NCBI GenBank assembly: GCA_037951165.1
Contig: JBBDHG010000166.1
Location: forward strand, 1,683,501 to 1,747,500
Direction: 5' to 3'
Origin: Lophius americanus
Lineage: Eukaryota > Chordata > Actinopteri > Lophiiformes > Lophiidae
DNA length: 64,000 bases
Below are positions 11,791-23,946 of this stretch, piece by piece (position 1 is the first letter of the stretch; each line of letters begins with the position of its first letter). A program made the translations under genes and the position numbers. The notes beneath the pieces were generated by a model, which searched no databases, was not told the DNA's origin, and saw nothing but the letters and a program-made list of their open reading frames with translations.

Positions 11791-12625
11791 CATGGAAACA
11801 TTTGCTAATTATTAATCGTTTTTATGCAGATGACACAGTGGTTTATGGTCGGGCAGCTCCTCCACTCTGTTAAAATACTTTTAATACTTTTAACGGAGTG
11901 AAAGCTCAGTTTTATCAACTGAAGCTCGTTTAAAAAAATAAAAACCTCTGAGAGGACAGCGCTAAATCAGAATATTGTTCCATTACAAATCAACAAATCA
12001 ACAAATAGAGGCAGTCTCCATGTAAGATACTCGTGATTTTTAATTGATGACCAGCTCTCTTTTAAACCTCACATACAAAATCTGATTTGTTTTTTTTAAA
12101 GAAGTTGAAACTGAAGTTAGGATCTTATTTTAAGAGCAAGTCCTGTTTCTCCTTAGATGTCAGAAAAGCCTGTTTTTGATTATGGAGATCTGTTGTACAT
12201 GAATGCATCATCTCGCTGTCTTCGTATCTTGGATCCTGTGTTCCTTGGAGCTCTGAGGTTCTTTACAAACTCTAGAGCCGTCTCTCCTCACTCTACTCTG
12301 TATTCCAAAATCAACCGGCCTTCTCTCTCAACATGTCGGCTTACTCACTGGAATGTTTTTATTTACAAGGCCCTCTTGTTATTTATCGGCTTCTCTGTCC
12401 CAACGGCACTTAAGGGTTACGGCCTCAGCATGCTCGGACTGAGTTAGGGGAAAAACGGCCTCCATGTTGTTGTTTTTTGCACCATCTGCTTGAAATAGTC
12501 GGCAGAACTGACCTTAAACTCCTGGATCTGGTTACTCTCTCTGAATTTAAAATGCAATGTGAAATCTTTGGAATGTTAATCGAGTAATAATGCAAATGCA
12601 AATGTTTTAATTGATTCAAAGCGAG
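11791..12625 (+). pseudogene. Decayed non-LTR retrotransposon, C-terminal half of reverse transcriptase
   Basis: The catalytic motif reads RFYADDTVVYG at 11818-11850 (Tyr-Ala-Asp-Asp intact). It is followed, with stops and frameshifts, by IDDQLSFKPHIQNL (about 12042-12084). A continuous frame from 12157 then reads DYGDLLYMNASSRCLRILD, GALRFFTNSRA, RPSLSTCRLTHW and FIYKALL, the usual order of fish L2/Rex-type LINE C-termini. A further in-frame piece near 12475-12545 resembles the FAPSAWNSLQ...LV-L-EFK end of the same proteins. No endonuclease and no intact ORF: a dead, 5'-truncated copy. Confidence 0.8.
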
Positions 12626-15409
12626 CCCTACCGCACCCTCAGAACTTGGTACCGGCGCTCTGAGGGTTCAAGGGTGAGGTGGCGGTCACCCACGCTAGGA
12701 GCCAGAACCAAAACCACGACCACAAAAAAAAGCACCGTTAGATTCGCCCCAAAGCAAAACGAACAGAGGAGACAACAACACAACCATGAAGATGCGGTAC
12801 CGACTCCACCGTCCTTCCGGGTCGAAGCGACCCCATCAGCCGGACCCTCATGGCAGGGATTACATCCCCCTGACGTGGGCAGCACCTAGGTGAGGAAACG
12901 CCAGAGGATAGAAACTGATGATAAAAAGATGGGGTAAATAAGTTAAGATAAATCATTGAGTAAATAAGAAGTAATGATATAAAATACTAAAATGCTATAT
13001 ATGAGGATGTGCGGTAAGATGTGTATGAAAATAAAAGCTAATGTATTATAAGGAGAACAGTACAGAGGATAAAATACGTTAGAAAGTTAATAATCATGTA
13101 GTTATACCAGCTAGTAGAATTTAAAACAGATTAAAATGCCGAATAAGTCTAAATAAAAATGGTGGAATTCCGTTTAAAGCCTGACTACAAACATTTGTCT
13201 TTACTTTGCTTTTGAAAGTTTATCCCCACCTCAGAGAGAAAGATTAAACCTGCTGGTTGTGACACGTCAGACATAAACCCGGTCTTGTTGGATTCACCCT
13301 CCTATGATCATGAATATCCCCAGAAATAACCATCTAGGACTGGAGATATTCCATTTTGCACCAAAGCGGAGGATAGAGCGACCACTAAAGTAGGATCCAT
13401 GGAGCTGTGCAGCTATCGCGGCTAAAAAGCTAAAAGTGCTGAAAATGCTGATTTTGAACATAAAGTATTTCAGCCGGCACCATGGATTGCCCCCCCCCCC
13501 ACCGTTGTGAGCGTGTGCTGGAGCCCGCCCACTGATGAGTGAGCACATACGGAAACATCACGACCTGCAAACGCCGCACTAAATCACGCGCTCAAATAGC
13601 AGCAGCATGCTCGCGTAATAGAGGCCATCTTTTTATGTGCTGCTTTTTTTGGGGGGGCGTTCATTAACGTCAGAGTAATTAACTGCTCAATCAAGCAGAC
13701 TCAAACTGTATCGCATTAATAAAGCCCCCCAGAAGAAGTCAACAGATATATTTCACAGAGCCGGAGGAGGCTGCTGGGTAACGACGTGAGCATCACAAGG
13801 TAAAAAAAAACGAAACTCTAGCGCTATGAGCAACGATGCCGGATCAATAGTAAAGAGGTTCTCGCTCACTGAGGTCAGAAAAGCATGCAAACATGTAAAA
13901 CTTGTACATTAAAAATGTGTTTTGTTGTCATAAAAGTCCGACTAAATCATGAGAAAGCTGTGAAAACATCGGTGGGAAAGAACAAGAGGAGATATGAGGT
14001 CACAACCCATCCATTTTTCAAGTTGCTGTGCAGTAGCTGAAGACCATAATAGTTTATTTAAGGCTTATGCTTAGAGGAGGGGGGATTATAAACGGAATCC
14101 TTTGTAATTAGGTCCACTGGGTGACAGTCTTAGAGACAATAAACCTCAGAAGGAGTTTAAGTGAAGGTGGTTGGATGCAGAACTTAACCAGAGGAAGAAA
14201 AAACATGTTTGAGAGAGAAGAGTGAGTCATTGAATGCACCGTGAGTTCGACGCCTTCCTCCCTGTGTTCTGACGTGAGTCCACAAGAACCTGGGTGCGTC
14301 CTCGGAAGTCCTGCTCCCGGTCCCTGGCTTGAACATCTTCATCTCGGCCTCCCTGGTGGCCTTCTTGCTCGGCCTTCCGAGCCAGATAAGGAAAAAATGT
14401 GGCGATGCTGCTGCAGACTGGACTATGAGCGGTCGACGCAGAGTCCTGGTGAGCCCCCTGACAAGAACCGCCTCTTTCCGCTACATCTCCTTCATTACCT
14501 TCTCTGTTTACCAGACAGCGGCGAGCGGCTGAAGGCAGGCAACCGTTCATCTGATTAAGTCCCAATTCATGGTCCTGCAGCCCGATGGAGCTGACCGTAG
14601 GAGTCCTTGACGGCCACCTACGTCACGTGGATTCTGTCCCTCACCTCTCTTTCATCCCGATGAACTCAAAAAAAAGTCCCTTCACCGGTGAATATCCTAT
14701 GATTAGTAGTGTTGTGGTTTTTATAGCGATGTTTTGGAGTGAGGGAGAGTCCCGCCGGCGCAGCTTTGTGACGAATGTCGATGGAGGATGACGTCGAAGT
14801 CGCATGAATTCCGATCAGATGGTTCAGACTGAGGTCGCAAAAAGAATCCAACCTGTGTCTGATTTAGAACCACATATGAAAGTGGGCCAAATCGGGACTG
14901 GAAAATATCAAAATCCATGCGGATTGTTCGGTTCCCACTGTCACCAAGGTCACGCATCAGCAAAAAACATCCGACAGTTGGTCAGATGACCTCAGTGACC
15001 TCTCCAGATCTTACCCGTGTTCTTAAATGACGTCTAAAACAACTCAGTTTGCTCAGAAGTCGATTATGTAAGCCCAACATTTGTTTTCAGAACTAACAGT
15101 GAAAACCTGTTCAAGGGTTTTTATTCCAGTCTCTACTGACCACCAAGTTTAAAACTCCTCCTGCTCCGATGTGGTTCTGGAGAGATAATATTCAAATCTA
15201 CAACGCCCGTAAGTTCTGATGAATGAATCTCCCTTCAGAGTCTTGTAGAGAACCCGACATCTGGGCTGAAGGAGGATGATATTATTATTTATTCTTGATT
15301 TCCATCCGTTGTGTGATCTAGTCATGAGAAATGTCGTACCAGTGGTCACGCAGCGACCTCTAGTGGCGACTGCTCCTACTTCAACACTGGATACTGATGC
15401 AGAGTAACA
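12626..15409. other. Unique non-coding stretch
   Basis: No gene recognised. 12626-12900 is relatively GC-rich and is open on both strands without motifs. 14230-14565 is open on both strands with a hydrophobic plus-strand frame (NIFISASLVAFLLGLPSQ), but no family match. C/G homopolymers are at 13490-13502 and near 13650. 13560-13760 has regulatory-type texture but nothing specific. Confidence 0.4.
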
Positions 15410-15480
15410 TTAAAGGTCCAGTCAGTCAGAATATAGTGGTATCACTTAGAATAAATGGAATATAATATTCACAACCTTTT
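15410..15480 (+). mobile_element. 5' fragment of the TTAAAGG TIR element
   Basis: Begins TTAAAGGTCCAGTCAGTCAG and continues into AATAAATGGAATATAATATT, both shared with the full element at 60270-60872. The right end is not seen. Fragmentary, non-coding. Confidence 0.6.
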
Positions 15481-15657
15481 TTGTGTGTGTGTGTTCTTTT
15501 ACATAAAAAAAAATAAAAATTGATTGATTGTTTGTTTCCAAATAAAACTTTTATCGGCACCACCTTCATACAGAAACCTGAGAGGGATTTCACGTTTTAA
15601 GTTGTTCCTGTGTTTCATTGCTTATTATTTAGAACCAGAAAAATTATTATTATTTCA

Positions 15658-15895
15658 TTATATATATATATATATATATATACATACAAATATATGCGCA
15701 TATATATATATACATATAAGTATACAAACACACATATACATATATATTAATATATACACACATTTATACATATAAATATATATACAAATATAAATATATA
15801 CACATATATACATATAAATATATACACACATATATACATATATTAATATACAAACACACATATATATATAAATATATACATATAAATACATAAAA
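15658..15895. repeat. (TATACA)/(TA) AT-rich microsatellite cluster
   Basis: Mixture of (TA)n and TATACACATATA-type words with imperfect periodicity. All frames are open as Y/I/C-rich shadows and are not genes. Confidence 0.9.
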
Positions 15896-17329
15896 AACTT
15901 TTTTTTTTAAAACAGCATCATAATCGGTGTAAAAATATTGTTTGGCTAAAATAATGAAGCTGTTATTCATCATTTGTTTATTTTTCTTCATCTCTTTCTT
16001 CATCTCGTTCCTCATTCCGGTGAATAAAAAGTCATTTTTCAGACGAGCTGCTCTGAAACGTTTGACGGTATTTCTCTGTCGGATCCTTCACCTTCCTCCC
16101 CCTCCTGGTTTATTTATCTTTCTGTATGAACTAACTCGGACTCACGGGTGGTGCAGGTTGGAGACCTCCCCGCCTGCGGCCGATCCATTTAACCCTGGTG
16201 CAAACATCCACTCTCCTCTTCCTCACATCGTTCACTCACCTCTGTGGAATTGTTGAGCCTGACCTCGTCATTAATCTTCCTAGTCTGACTTATATTCCTC
16301 TGTGTTTCCAGGAAGTCAAAACTCTCAGCCTTCTCACCTCCACCGAACCGCTCCACCATCTGCCTCACCCTCAGTCTTGGATCTGGGCCTGCCTCCATCC
16401 GCCATCCGAGTCGGTATTTAGTTAACTCATTCAAAGCCTGATTACTGCCCCTGCTCACTCCAGCGTCACTAATACCTGCTCTGCCACAGGATCCTCCTCG
16501 CCTCCTCTCAGTCCTGATGCAAGACTCGGCTGCATTCCAACTGTTTCTGTGAATTATTCATCGCACCTGTCAGAACCTTCGCCCGTGTCACTGTCCTGAT
16601 TATTGTCGGGTCGGACTCAATCTACATAGGTAACAAATGATTGTCAAACACGTGATCAGTTCTGAACCTTTGTCTCAGAAAAACCCAAATGATTAATATC
16701 ATTCAGAATTTTAAAATGAGAGTTTCTCCAGTCAGGAAGACTATCCTCTTGCACACTCGGATCAGTCACTGCACTTTTTATTCTCATGTTTCACACGCGT
16801 TCAGTCTCAATCAACTGTTTCGCGCTCCGCTCATCAGCCGGTTCGATTTTAAATATCATCGCCCAGTGCTTACACATCCTTCAGTCTCAGCAGAGTCACC
16901 AGCCACCACCACCACCAGGAACCGGTGCTCCTGGCAGATACCCTTCACTCACAATCCCCCTGAGGAGTCTGAGCACCAAATATTTTACTGTGCAATAATT
17001 ATCAAACATCATATGTTGTCTTGAACATTTTTTTTATGCCCTGACTGGAATGTCTGTAAGGATAATTCCTATTTTTTAATTGCAATGGGGAGAAATCCAG
17101 AAGTGAGTTCAGGCATTGATCTTATATTACTATTACTGCTATTACTAATAAAGAAACGGTAACGTCCCTAAAGGTGGGCTTTTAACCATTTGTAAGGGAA
17201 GCTGTAATGTGTGAGCCGGTGGAAGGATACCCTCGGCTCAGAGGCAGCGGGGGGCGCTGTCTGCCCACATTTGAACCCGCCGCTGCAGCAAGAAACGACT
17301 GACTGACTAATATTCATTTATCTTCATGA
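15896..17329. other. Unique non-coding stretch
   Basis: No gene recognised. 16140-16620 is C/T-rich with several short open frames lacking motifs. 17210-17330 is mixed. Confidence 0.4.
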
Positions 17330-17710
17330 CAGAGTCAGAGAGAGGGATGAAAATGTTGGACAATCAATATGCATGAACCATAAACCAACTACCCACTGGC
17401 TCATATTACCCAGCAGCCAGTTCCCAGGAAACTTCTCCGGGTCAGCCACAGCTTGATGCAACCCACCACTCCACCTTTCACCCCACTAATTTCCCAGGGG
17501 TCCCTGCAGCGCAGACGAGCATATAGAAAATGATAATTGCCAGTGTCTCAGACTGCCCACATGTTATGTTAACGGGATGAGGCGCAATTAACATAATACT
17601 GGAGTCTGTCTTTTCACAGTGGGGGTGGGTTCGCAGCGCGTCAGAAAACTGAGTGACATATAGATGGAAATAGAGAAGATTTGATTAATCTCCAGAGGGG
17701 AAATTTGGGG
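17330..17710. promoter_or_regulatory. Candidate conserved non-coding element
   Basis: Non-repetitive, balanced sequence with clustered words such as CAATCAATATGCATGAAC, CAATTAACATAATACTGG and TTTGATTAATCTCC. No coding potential. Composition-based inference only. Confidence 0.3.
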
Positions 17711-18340
17711 GTTACAGCAACTACACAAAACAGACATTTGAAAGGTAACAAAAACCTAAGACATGCTATATAATAAGAAATATTAAAGAAATGTATGAAT
17801 TAAATCTACATTAAAAAGGTATCTTATATATACATGTAAGATACATATAAGATAAAAACATTTTTTCTATTATTTCATTATTTATATATAGATGATAAAA
17901 GATGATAAGATGGAAAAACTGAAAAGAAACATACATTTCATTTGAATAGAGGAATAAAGTGCATGAAACATACAGAAAAGGAAGACATGTCTCCAAAGAT
18001 ATGCATTCATAAATGGATGAAATATAAATTAAAGTATGATTATGAAACGCCCGTGATTCTTCTTTTACAATTCTCAGTCGTAAGAGCAAAAAAAAAAAAG
18101 AAAAAAAAAAGCAGCACACCACGTAAACGGGCCAACTTGAAGGAGAATCCGCCTGAGAGCAGGCGGTTTCTCGTGGCGTTAAATCGCCTGGGTTATTCTG
18201 TCTGTGGGGCCAACTAACATTACATTAATTGTAACTCCGACTCCGACTATTTTGATGCCCTTATGTGAAATTCTTCCCGGATACGGGATTATATAAGATC
18301 TTTCCTTGAATCAAAGAAACATTTCAGGCTGCAGCAAGTG
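17711..18340. other. AT-rich stretch
   Basis: No gene. 17760-17950 is very AT-rich with TATATA words. A poly-A tract with G interruptions is at 18090-18112. Confidence 0.5.
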
Positions 18341-18346
18341 TCTTCA

Positions 18347-18359
18347 GTTGCCTAGCAAC
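18347..18359. promoter_or_regulatory. RFX X-box motif
   Basis: GTTGCCTAGCAAC fits the RFX consensus GTNRCC-N-RGYAAC at every position. It is near-palindromic, as expected for an RFX dimer site. No promoter-like context or reading frame is evident around it. Confidence 0.45.
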
Positions 18360-21300
18360 TCCAGCCCTGATGCGGACTAATGCTGTCTGGTGTGTGGAGG
18401 TAAATCGGGGGGCAATCTGATTTCAAAATAGGTTGCGTGTAGGCGGGGGTCAAACTTGGCCGATGCTGGAGACAGTTCTTCCCAATCACTGTTGTGCTTC
18501 TTTTTTTTTTTTGGTATCTTAAAAAAGACAAATGTAGCCCATTAGAGGAGGTGGGCTGCAATTACAAGAAAATTAAGGAGCCAAGGACAAGAGATTAACT
18601 CTGGTGATGGGAAAGTAACGTTTCGCTGCTGACCAGGCTTTTCCAAAATGGAGGATTAACCGTGCTGACCACCTGATCAGGAAACCCCCCAGGCGGGCGC
18701 CATAGTAGCTGTGTCCAAAGCGCCGTTACGTATAATTGCAGGGGTTGTCCTCGTATTCTCACGCGTGAGATGCAAACGCCTTCGGCGGTTGTTCTCCTTC
18801 TACCCTTAGCTTTTCTTGCTTCCTGTCCGCCACGCTCCTCTTAAAACAATTCAACATCGCCTTCAGCGGATCGGCTTCGCTTTTTTTTTCTCTCTTTTTT
18901 TTTTTTGCGGCGCTCGCTCTACTCCGCTCTTGTTCATTAAAGTTTCATGCCAGGTTTTTTTTTTTTTTTCTTACTTTGATAACATATGCATATCGTATGT
19001 CACGCTGCCTGATGCAGGTGGGCTGGAAAAGTCGGGAAGGATGTTTGCATCCGTCATGCCTTTGTGATCAGTCACACGTCCTTTCCTTTCATGCGCCTTT
19101 TTTTATTTTCCCCAGGTGTCGCCGCAAGTTATGAAACGCTTTGACAGCGAGAGGAGGCGTCTGATTGTGATGTTACAGCTCATCCATCCGGCCCATCACG
19201 CCGTTACGAGGACAAGTCGTTGTGCGTTATCAGATATGCCGTTTGAATATCCGTAGCTTTCTCATGCGTTCTATCCTATCCGGCGTCGACAGGCTTATAT
19301 TTTCTCATACATGTTCCGCCTGTCGTCGCAGAGTTCTGATGAATGAGAAGATAAAATACAATTTCCTCATTCAACGGGACGCGTGTTCTGTATTGATTTC
19401 TAATCAAAGCCTCAGCTTCGCCCAAAGAGGATCATCCCACCATGCTTATCCGAGGCCCGCGCCCGACAGGGAAGGGAATGTGATGCTCTTCGTCTGAATG
19501 GGGAAAAAGGACCGGCCAGTTTACCCATTCTCCATCCATCTGGGTCGCACTCCTGTTTTCTTTTCCTTTTTTTCTTTTTGTTGCAACGGAAGCTTTCCGA
19601 TGCATTTGCGCCGCTCTCCTCCTGCCCCGAAACATCACTTTGTCACATCGCGACGCATCATTTCACATGCTGAATTTTTTAAAAACTGGCACTGGAAATC
19701 CTTTCCCAGCATGCAATATCCATTAGGGAGAAAAATTATTCATATGATTCCCTTGCATTATTTACGTCTTAATGAAGAGAAAATATGTGCTCCACACGCT
19801 TTTGCCATTGTTGCCCACCCACCCATGCTTCACCTCTCAGGGATTCGGGTTCCGTCTCTATAGGACCCCCGTATCGGCTCCAGCGACTGATCCAGAGTGA
19901 GAAACATCTTTCAATCACATAGTAATGGGATTTAAAGTGCCCTCATTCCTCCATCACCTCTGGTGGGTTCCTCCATGGACGTCCCTTGAATCTCATCTCC
20001 AGAGATCCTTTTTTTTTAAGGGTCTATGTCGCCGCTTTTTTACTGCATTTCCTTTATTGTGCAGATTTTTTTCCGGTCTTTAGAGTCGACACACATGAAT
20101 AAGTAAAACCACACCAAGAAAAAAAAACCTCCCATCAGCCTCGCTGCTCTCCGGCTCTCTTTGTGATCCGACGCTTACCCATACGCCGCAGACCACCATC
20201 TCGGAGAGTTGAAATATGAGATAGAACATGTTCAGAATGTAATTTAGAAAGACAGAAAAAAATATCTGGGAGCAACTATCACACTACAGCTATTTCATAT
20301 ATGAATCAACTGCAGCCGCTGAAAATAGCTGCAAAGCAGCGGGCGGATGCGTCCGTGTCGATTTTCAAAACGTCACGCCGTGTTACGTTCAAGTTTGACT
20401 CCGCTGTGAATTTGGTTACGGAGCTTTTTCGTTGTGGGTGTCGGGAGAGCAGATGGAGGCTTTGCAGGTGGGATAGCCGGGCATCTGCTGTCTGTGGAAG
20501 CAGGAAGAGGTGGAGTCGTGTGTCTACTGCCTACACACAACCTCAACGGGAGCTCCTGATATTAAAGAATGGAGGGTGATAAACGGACATTCAAAGGCGA
20601 CTTCGTGGTTCAAAGACGTGTCCTTCTGATTTTTCCCTCGTATACCCTCATTTTAAACACGATAAAACCTCAAATAGATCCTCATCATCACGACAAAGCT
20701 CAACAAAGTGTGTTATTGGATGCAAACATAGGCTAAAAAGCATTCTGATTGCAGCTGCAATCAAGTTGGACCGCTCCTCTGTTCATGCTCACACTTCTGC
20801 AAAACGAGGTAAAAACCAAAGAGGTTATAAACGCACGACCCAACCTTTTACCGCGAATAAACAACGCCTCCGCTGAGGCTGTTTTAACTTAAACCACGGC
20901 TTTTATGGGTCATGAAGAAGACTTAAGTCCGTGAACAGATGCAGGAACACCAATGCTTTGGGCAGGAGTGTGGCTAAACTAAGAAAACAAAGATACGTCA
21001 TTTTTAAGTGGGTTACGGAATTATTTGAAGTTTGATTCTGCGTCTCGTCCAGTGCATCTTTTTTTTTAGGAGTGCAGGGCTTTGCTTTGGAGCTGACCTC
21101 TATTATCCATCCAGTCCCTTTCAGCCTCCAGCGAGGCGTTGGGGCACCGTACCTTTGTTTATGCATGGGCCCTTGTGATTTTTCTCCACTTTGATAAATA
21201 ATTCACATGCCCTTCTTCTTTGATATGTGCTTTAATGCTCTTTTTTTCTCCACCAACCTTGTAAAAGTCTGCACTCATAGTGCTGCTTTGCTGCTGAGCT

Positions 21301-21465
21301 TAGAGTGCGCCCCGGCAAAGGTCACCGATTTCATGATGGCAGCGTCTTTAATTCAATATTCAAATGTAGTTCAATCTTATTTTTCACACAAAGCAAATAA
21401 AATGAACACAAATAAAAAAAATAAAAAATAAAATAGTCCACGCCGTTGTCCCTTAGGAAAGGGTT
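18360..21465. other. Unique non-coding stretch
   Basis: No gene recognised. T-rich runs occur at 18502-18512, 18890-18906 and 18955-18970. 19190-19500 and 19660-19810 have enhancer-like texture (GCATGCAATATCCATTAG, AAATTATTCATATGATTC). Frames at 19498-19863 and 20301-20579 are open but match no family I know and lack splice context. Confidence 0.4.
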
Positions 21466-21650
21466 TTTCTTAAGATAAAGTTCCGCCTACTGAGTAAAAC
21501 ATGAACTACTAGAGTAAAGTGTGATATTCACAAAGATAAATCTCGCCGAATCGTCTCATCGTACCAAATTTGGATAAAATCAGACCAATGGGTGAGAATC
21601 TATACCCGACTTTTTGGGGGTTTAATAATTGTGTGAATAGTGTGACAATT
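21466..21650 (+). repeat. Dispersed repeat family A, copy 2
   Basis: One monomer: GTTCCGCCTACTGAGTAAAA, then ATGAACTACTAGAGTAAAG, a CTCGCCGAATCGTCTCAT segment, and CCAAATTTGGATAAAATC with AGACCAATGG. Same word order as the longer copies at 41350-42320. No boundary words seen. Confidence 0.7.
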
Positions 21651-21689
21651 GGCAATGATTGCGACTCCTAGACTAAAGTGGTGTGAGGA

Positions 21690-21955
21690 GCTTGCAGGAT
21701 ACCTTCCTGATGTAATAGTGGTTTTCCTAACATGACCAACTGGGTGGAGACCTGGGAGTAGACCAAGAACGTAGACCTAGCAAGAACTAGCGAGAGGGAC
21801 TACTTATCTCATCTTGACTGGGGACACCTCAGGATCCCCGAGGATGAGAAAAGGAGATTGTTGCTAGAGAGAGAGAAGTCTGGAATAACTTTTTTATCCC
21901 TCTACCACCATGACCCGACCCCGGATAACAGGAAGAGAAAGGAATGGAATTGTGT
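21690..21955 (+). mobile_element. Rex3/RTE-like LINE, 3' end fragment
   Basis: The order of landmarks matches the 3' end of fish Rex3-type RTE elements: GGTGGAGACCTGGGAGTAGACC, then a GAGGGACTACTTATCTCATC segment (reads like RDYISHL), GGGGACACCTCAGGATCCCC, a gagagaagtctgg segment, and the terminal CATGACCCGACCCCGGATAA followed by ggaagagaaaggaatgg. Frameshifted, so not functional. Related fragments are at 24950-25345 (+) and 28930-29200 (-). Confidence 0.75.
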
Positions 21956-22765
21956 GATTTACATAAACACAAGATCTTTTTTATAACTAGTATATTGCAT
22001 AATTCGCAGTACAAAGAGGTTTTATTTGCTTGTTTCATGGGATGTTGTTACACTACATTCTACACATCTAAATCTCATAGCATTAAGTCTGCGGTTGACA
22101 AAGTTAGCGCCAGCTCACCAGAGCCTCATTTGTCGGATGCCGGAGGCAAGAAACACTTCAAAGTGAGAAATTTTGTTTTGCTGCGGAAAGAGCTTTTTTC
22201 CGGAAATTTGCACACAGCGCACGATAACAAAGCTTGTTTCTAGAGCAACCTTTGAATTTATGGTTATTTCAAAAAATCATGTCACCGACTTAAAGCCCAG
22301 GTGAGAATCTAAACTCTCGTTCGATTGAGATCGCACCGCAGGGTTCTTTGGTGGAGCCATCAATACACACAGGCATTAAGGTTATTTGTACACATTTCTT
22401 CTGCTGCTAATTACATTTAAACACCCACAGGATATTAACACTGCTTTTTTACTGGAGGGGGCGGGGGGGGTATTTAAATCAGCAGACGATTGAAAAATAC
22501 AAAGTAGATGATTCAGCAAAAGTGTGAGAGGCCAATAAAGAAGAAGTAGGCTTACCTCTCCACCTGAGACCTTTCTTATTCTCATATGTTGGCGGCACCG
22601 ACAGGGGAAAAACAGGCTAATTAGTTCCCTCTGTTAAGCTTCCATTACTAGCAACGCTGGAGAAAGGGGAGACACACAAGTTATATGACGCTCTAATTTA
22701 CCCTTTTAGATCAGGAGAGTCGAGAATCTATTTAAAAGGATGTGAGACGTGTGATGATTTTCACA
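21956..22765. other. Unique non-coding stretch
   Basis: No gene or repeat recognised. A short G-run is at 22455-22470. Confidence 0.45.
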
Positions 22766-23335
22766 ATAATTCCTCTTTCAGCACGAGGAGATCTATATTT
22801 AAGTCTGCGGAGCGGTGAATGCCGGCGATTCACTCCAGTTTAATGAGTGTCAAATATGATGCATTAAAAAAAAAAAATCACATCATATATTCATGAAAGC
22901 GCCTGCAAGAAAAAAATAACTCAGCAAAAAATTCCAGGAAGTGTGATTGAGAAATTAAAAAAAAAGAAAAACTGTTTATTCAACTAGCATATTTTTCTGC
23001 CTATTACAATGCAATGAAGACAATTTGACACTAAAATGATTATGCATCCAGGCAAGGAAATGTGAAATGGGAGCACCAATGGGACACAGATTCCAAAACA
23101 AGCATTGAGACGTGATATTCTGTTGAAATGCAAATTCTTCGAGGGTTTTGTCCCAGAAGCATGCAGGGTGAAATTGGCCTTTAAACACTTTGGCATACTA
23201 ATATCTGGCGGGGCCTCCACACTTCAACCCAGTGAGAATAATCATGTTATTACATAGTAATTGACTCATAGTTCAAAATGGGCAATGCGTCAATTTTCAT
23301 GATATAGAATTAGACGTTTCCGTCCTCTTCGGTAG
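22766..23335. promoter_or_regulatory. Candidate conserved non-coding element block
   Basis: A long repeat-free stretch with many TAAT/ATTA, ATGCAAAT and CAATGNG-type words (ATGATTATGCATCC, GAAATGCAAATTC, ATACTAATATCTGG, AATAATCATG, TAGTAATTGACTC). The short open frames on the minus strand (22976-23220) are probably incidental. The texture is that of vertebrate developmental enhancers. Proof requires alignment to other fish. Confidence 0.35.
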
Positions 23336-23734
23336 CCCAGCAGGTATGGAGACAGTAGTTGATGGAGAAAATAGTAGTTTTCTTTCGAGTCTTCATGATG
23401 GCACAGGCAATCCCCAGGGAGTTGAGCAAGTTATTTTGCTTTGGGTTTTTTTTGTCGGTTATTTAAGCTTTCTGCACCCTGGGGTCATGTTAAATCAAAG
23501 CTGTGTCGACTGGTCTCTCCTCTTCATCAGTTGCACATGTCAAGCATTTGTGACCCATTCAAACAAAGCCATCATTTCATATCCTTCATAAATCTTCTAC
23601 TTCTTCCTCATTCAACATTTGAAAAACCAACTACTGGCATCACTGACTGGTTCTAGTAATGTGGAAAGTTAACCCTCTTGTGGGAAAAAAAAACAAGAGC
23701 TTGTGCGAGAGATTCAGCGGTACATGCAAGATAT
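23336..23734. other. Unique non-coding stretch
   Basis: No gene recognised. Confidence 0.4.
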
Positions 23735-23945
23735 AGTTGGGCTCTTTTCTTTGCATAGCATTGGTTCTGGAACTAAAATCCCGGAGAGGGGCTGGACTCT
23801 TGTTGACAAGGGTTAGAGGTGTTAGGGAGATGTTTAATACTCACAAGTCCCTGTCTGACGGCCTCATAAGACCAGCTCTGCTACAGAACACGCTAAAGTT
23901 ACAGCTGTCAACATTTCACTTACCCATCTGGAACAACAGGGGTTC
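23735..23945 (+). mobile_element. LINE-related fragment, uncertain family
   Basis: The words TTGGTTCTGGAAC, AAAATCCCGGAGAGGGGCTG, GACTCTTGTTGAC and GGGTTAGAGGTGTTAGG resemble a segment that recurs in fish genomes as part of an RTE/Rex3-type LINE. It abuts the reverse transcriptase fragment that begins at 23955. Coding frame is not preserved. Confidence 0.4.
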
Positions 23946-23946
23946 T

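Noticed and set aside
15524..16015. Y/I/C-rich frames resembling membrane peptides
   Set aside because: AT microsatellite shadows.
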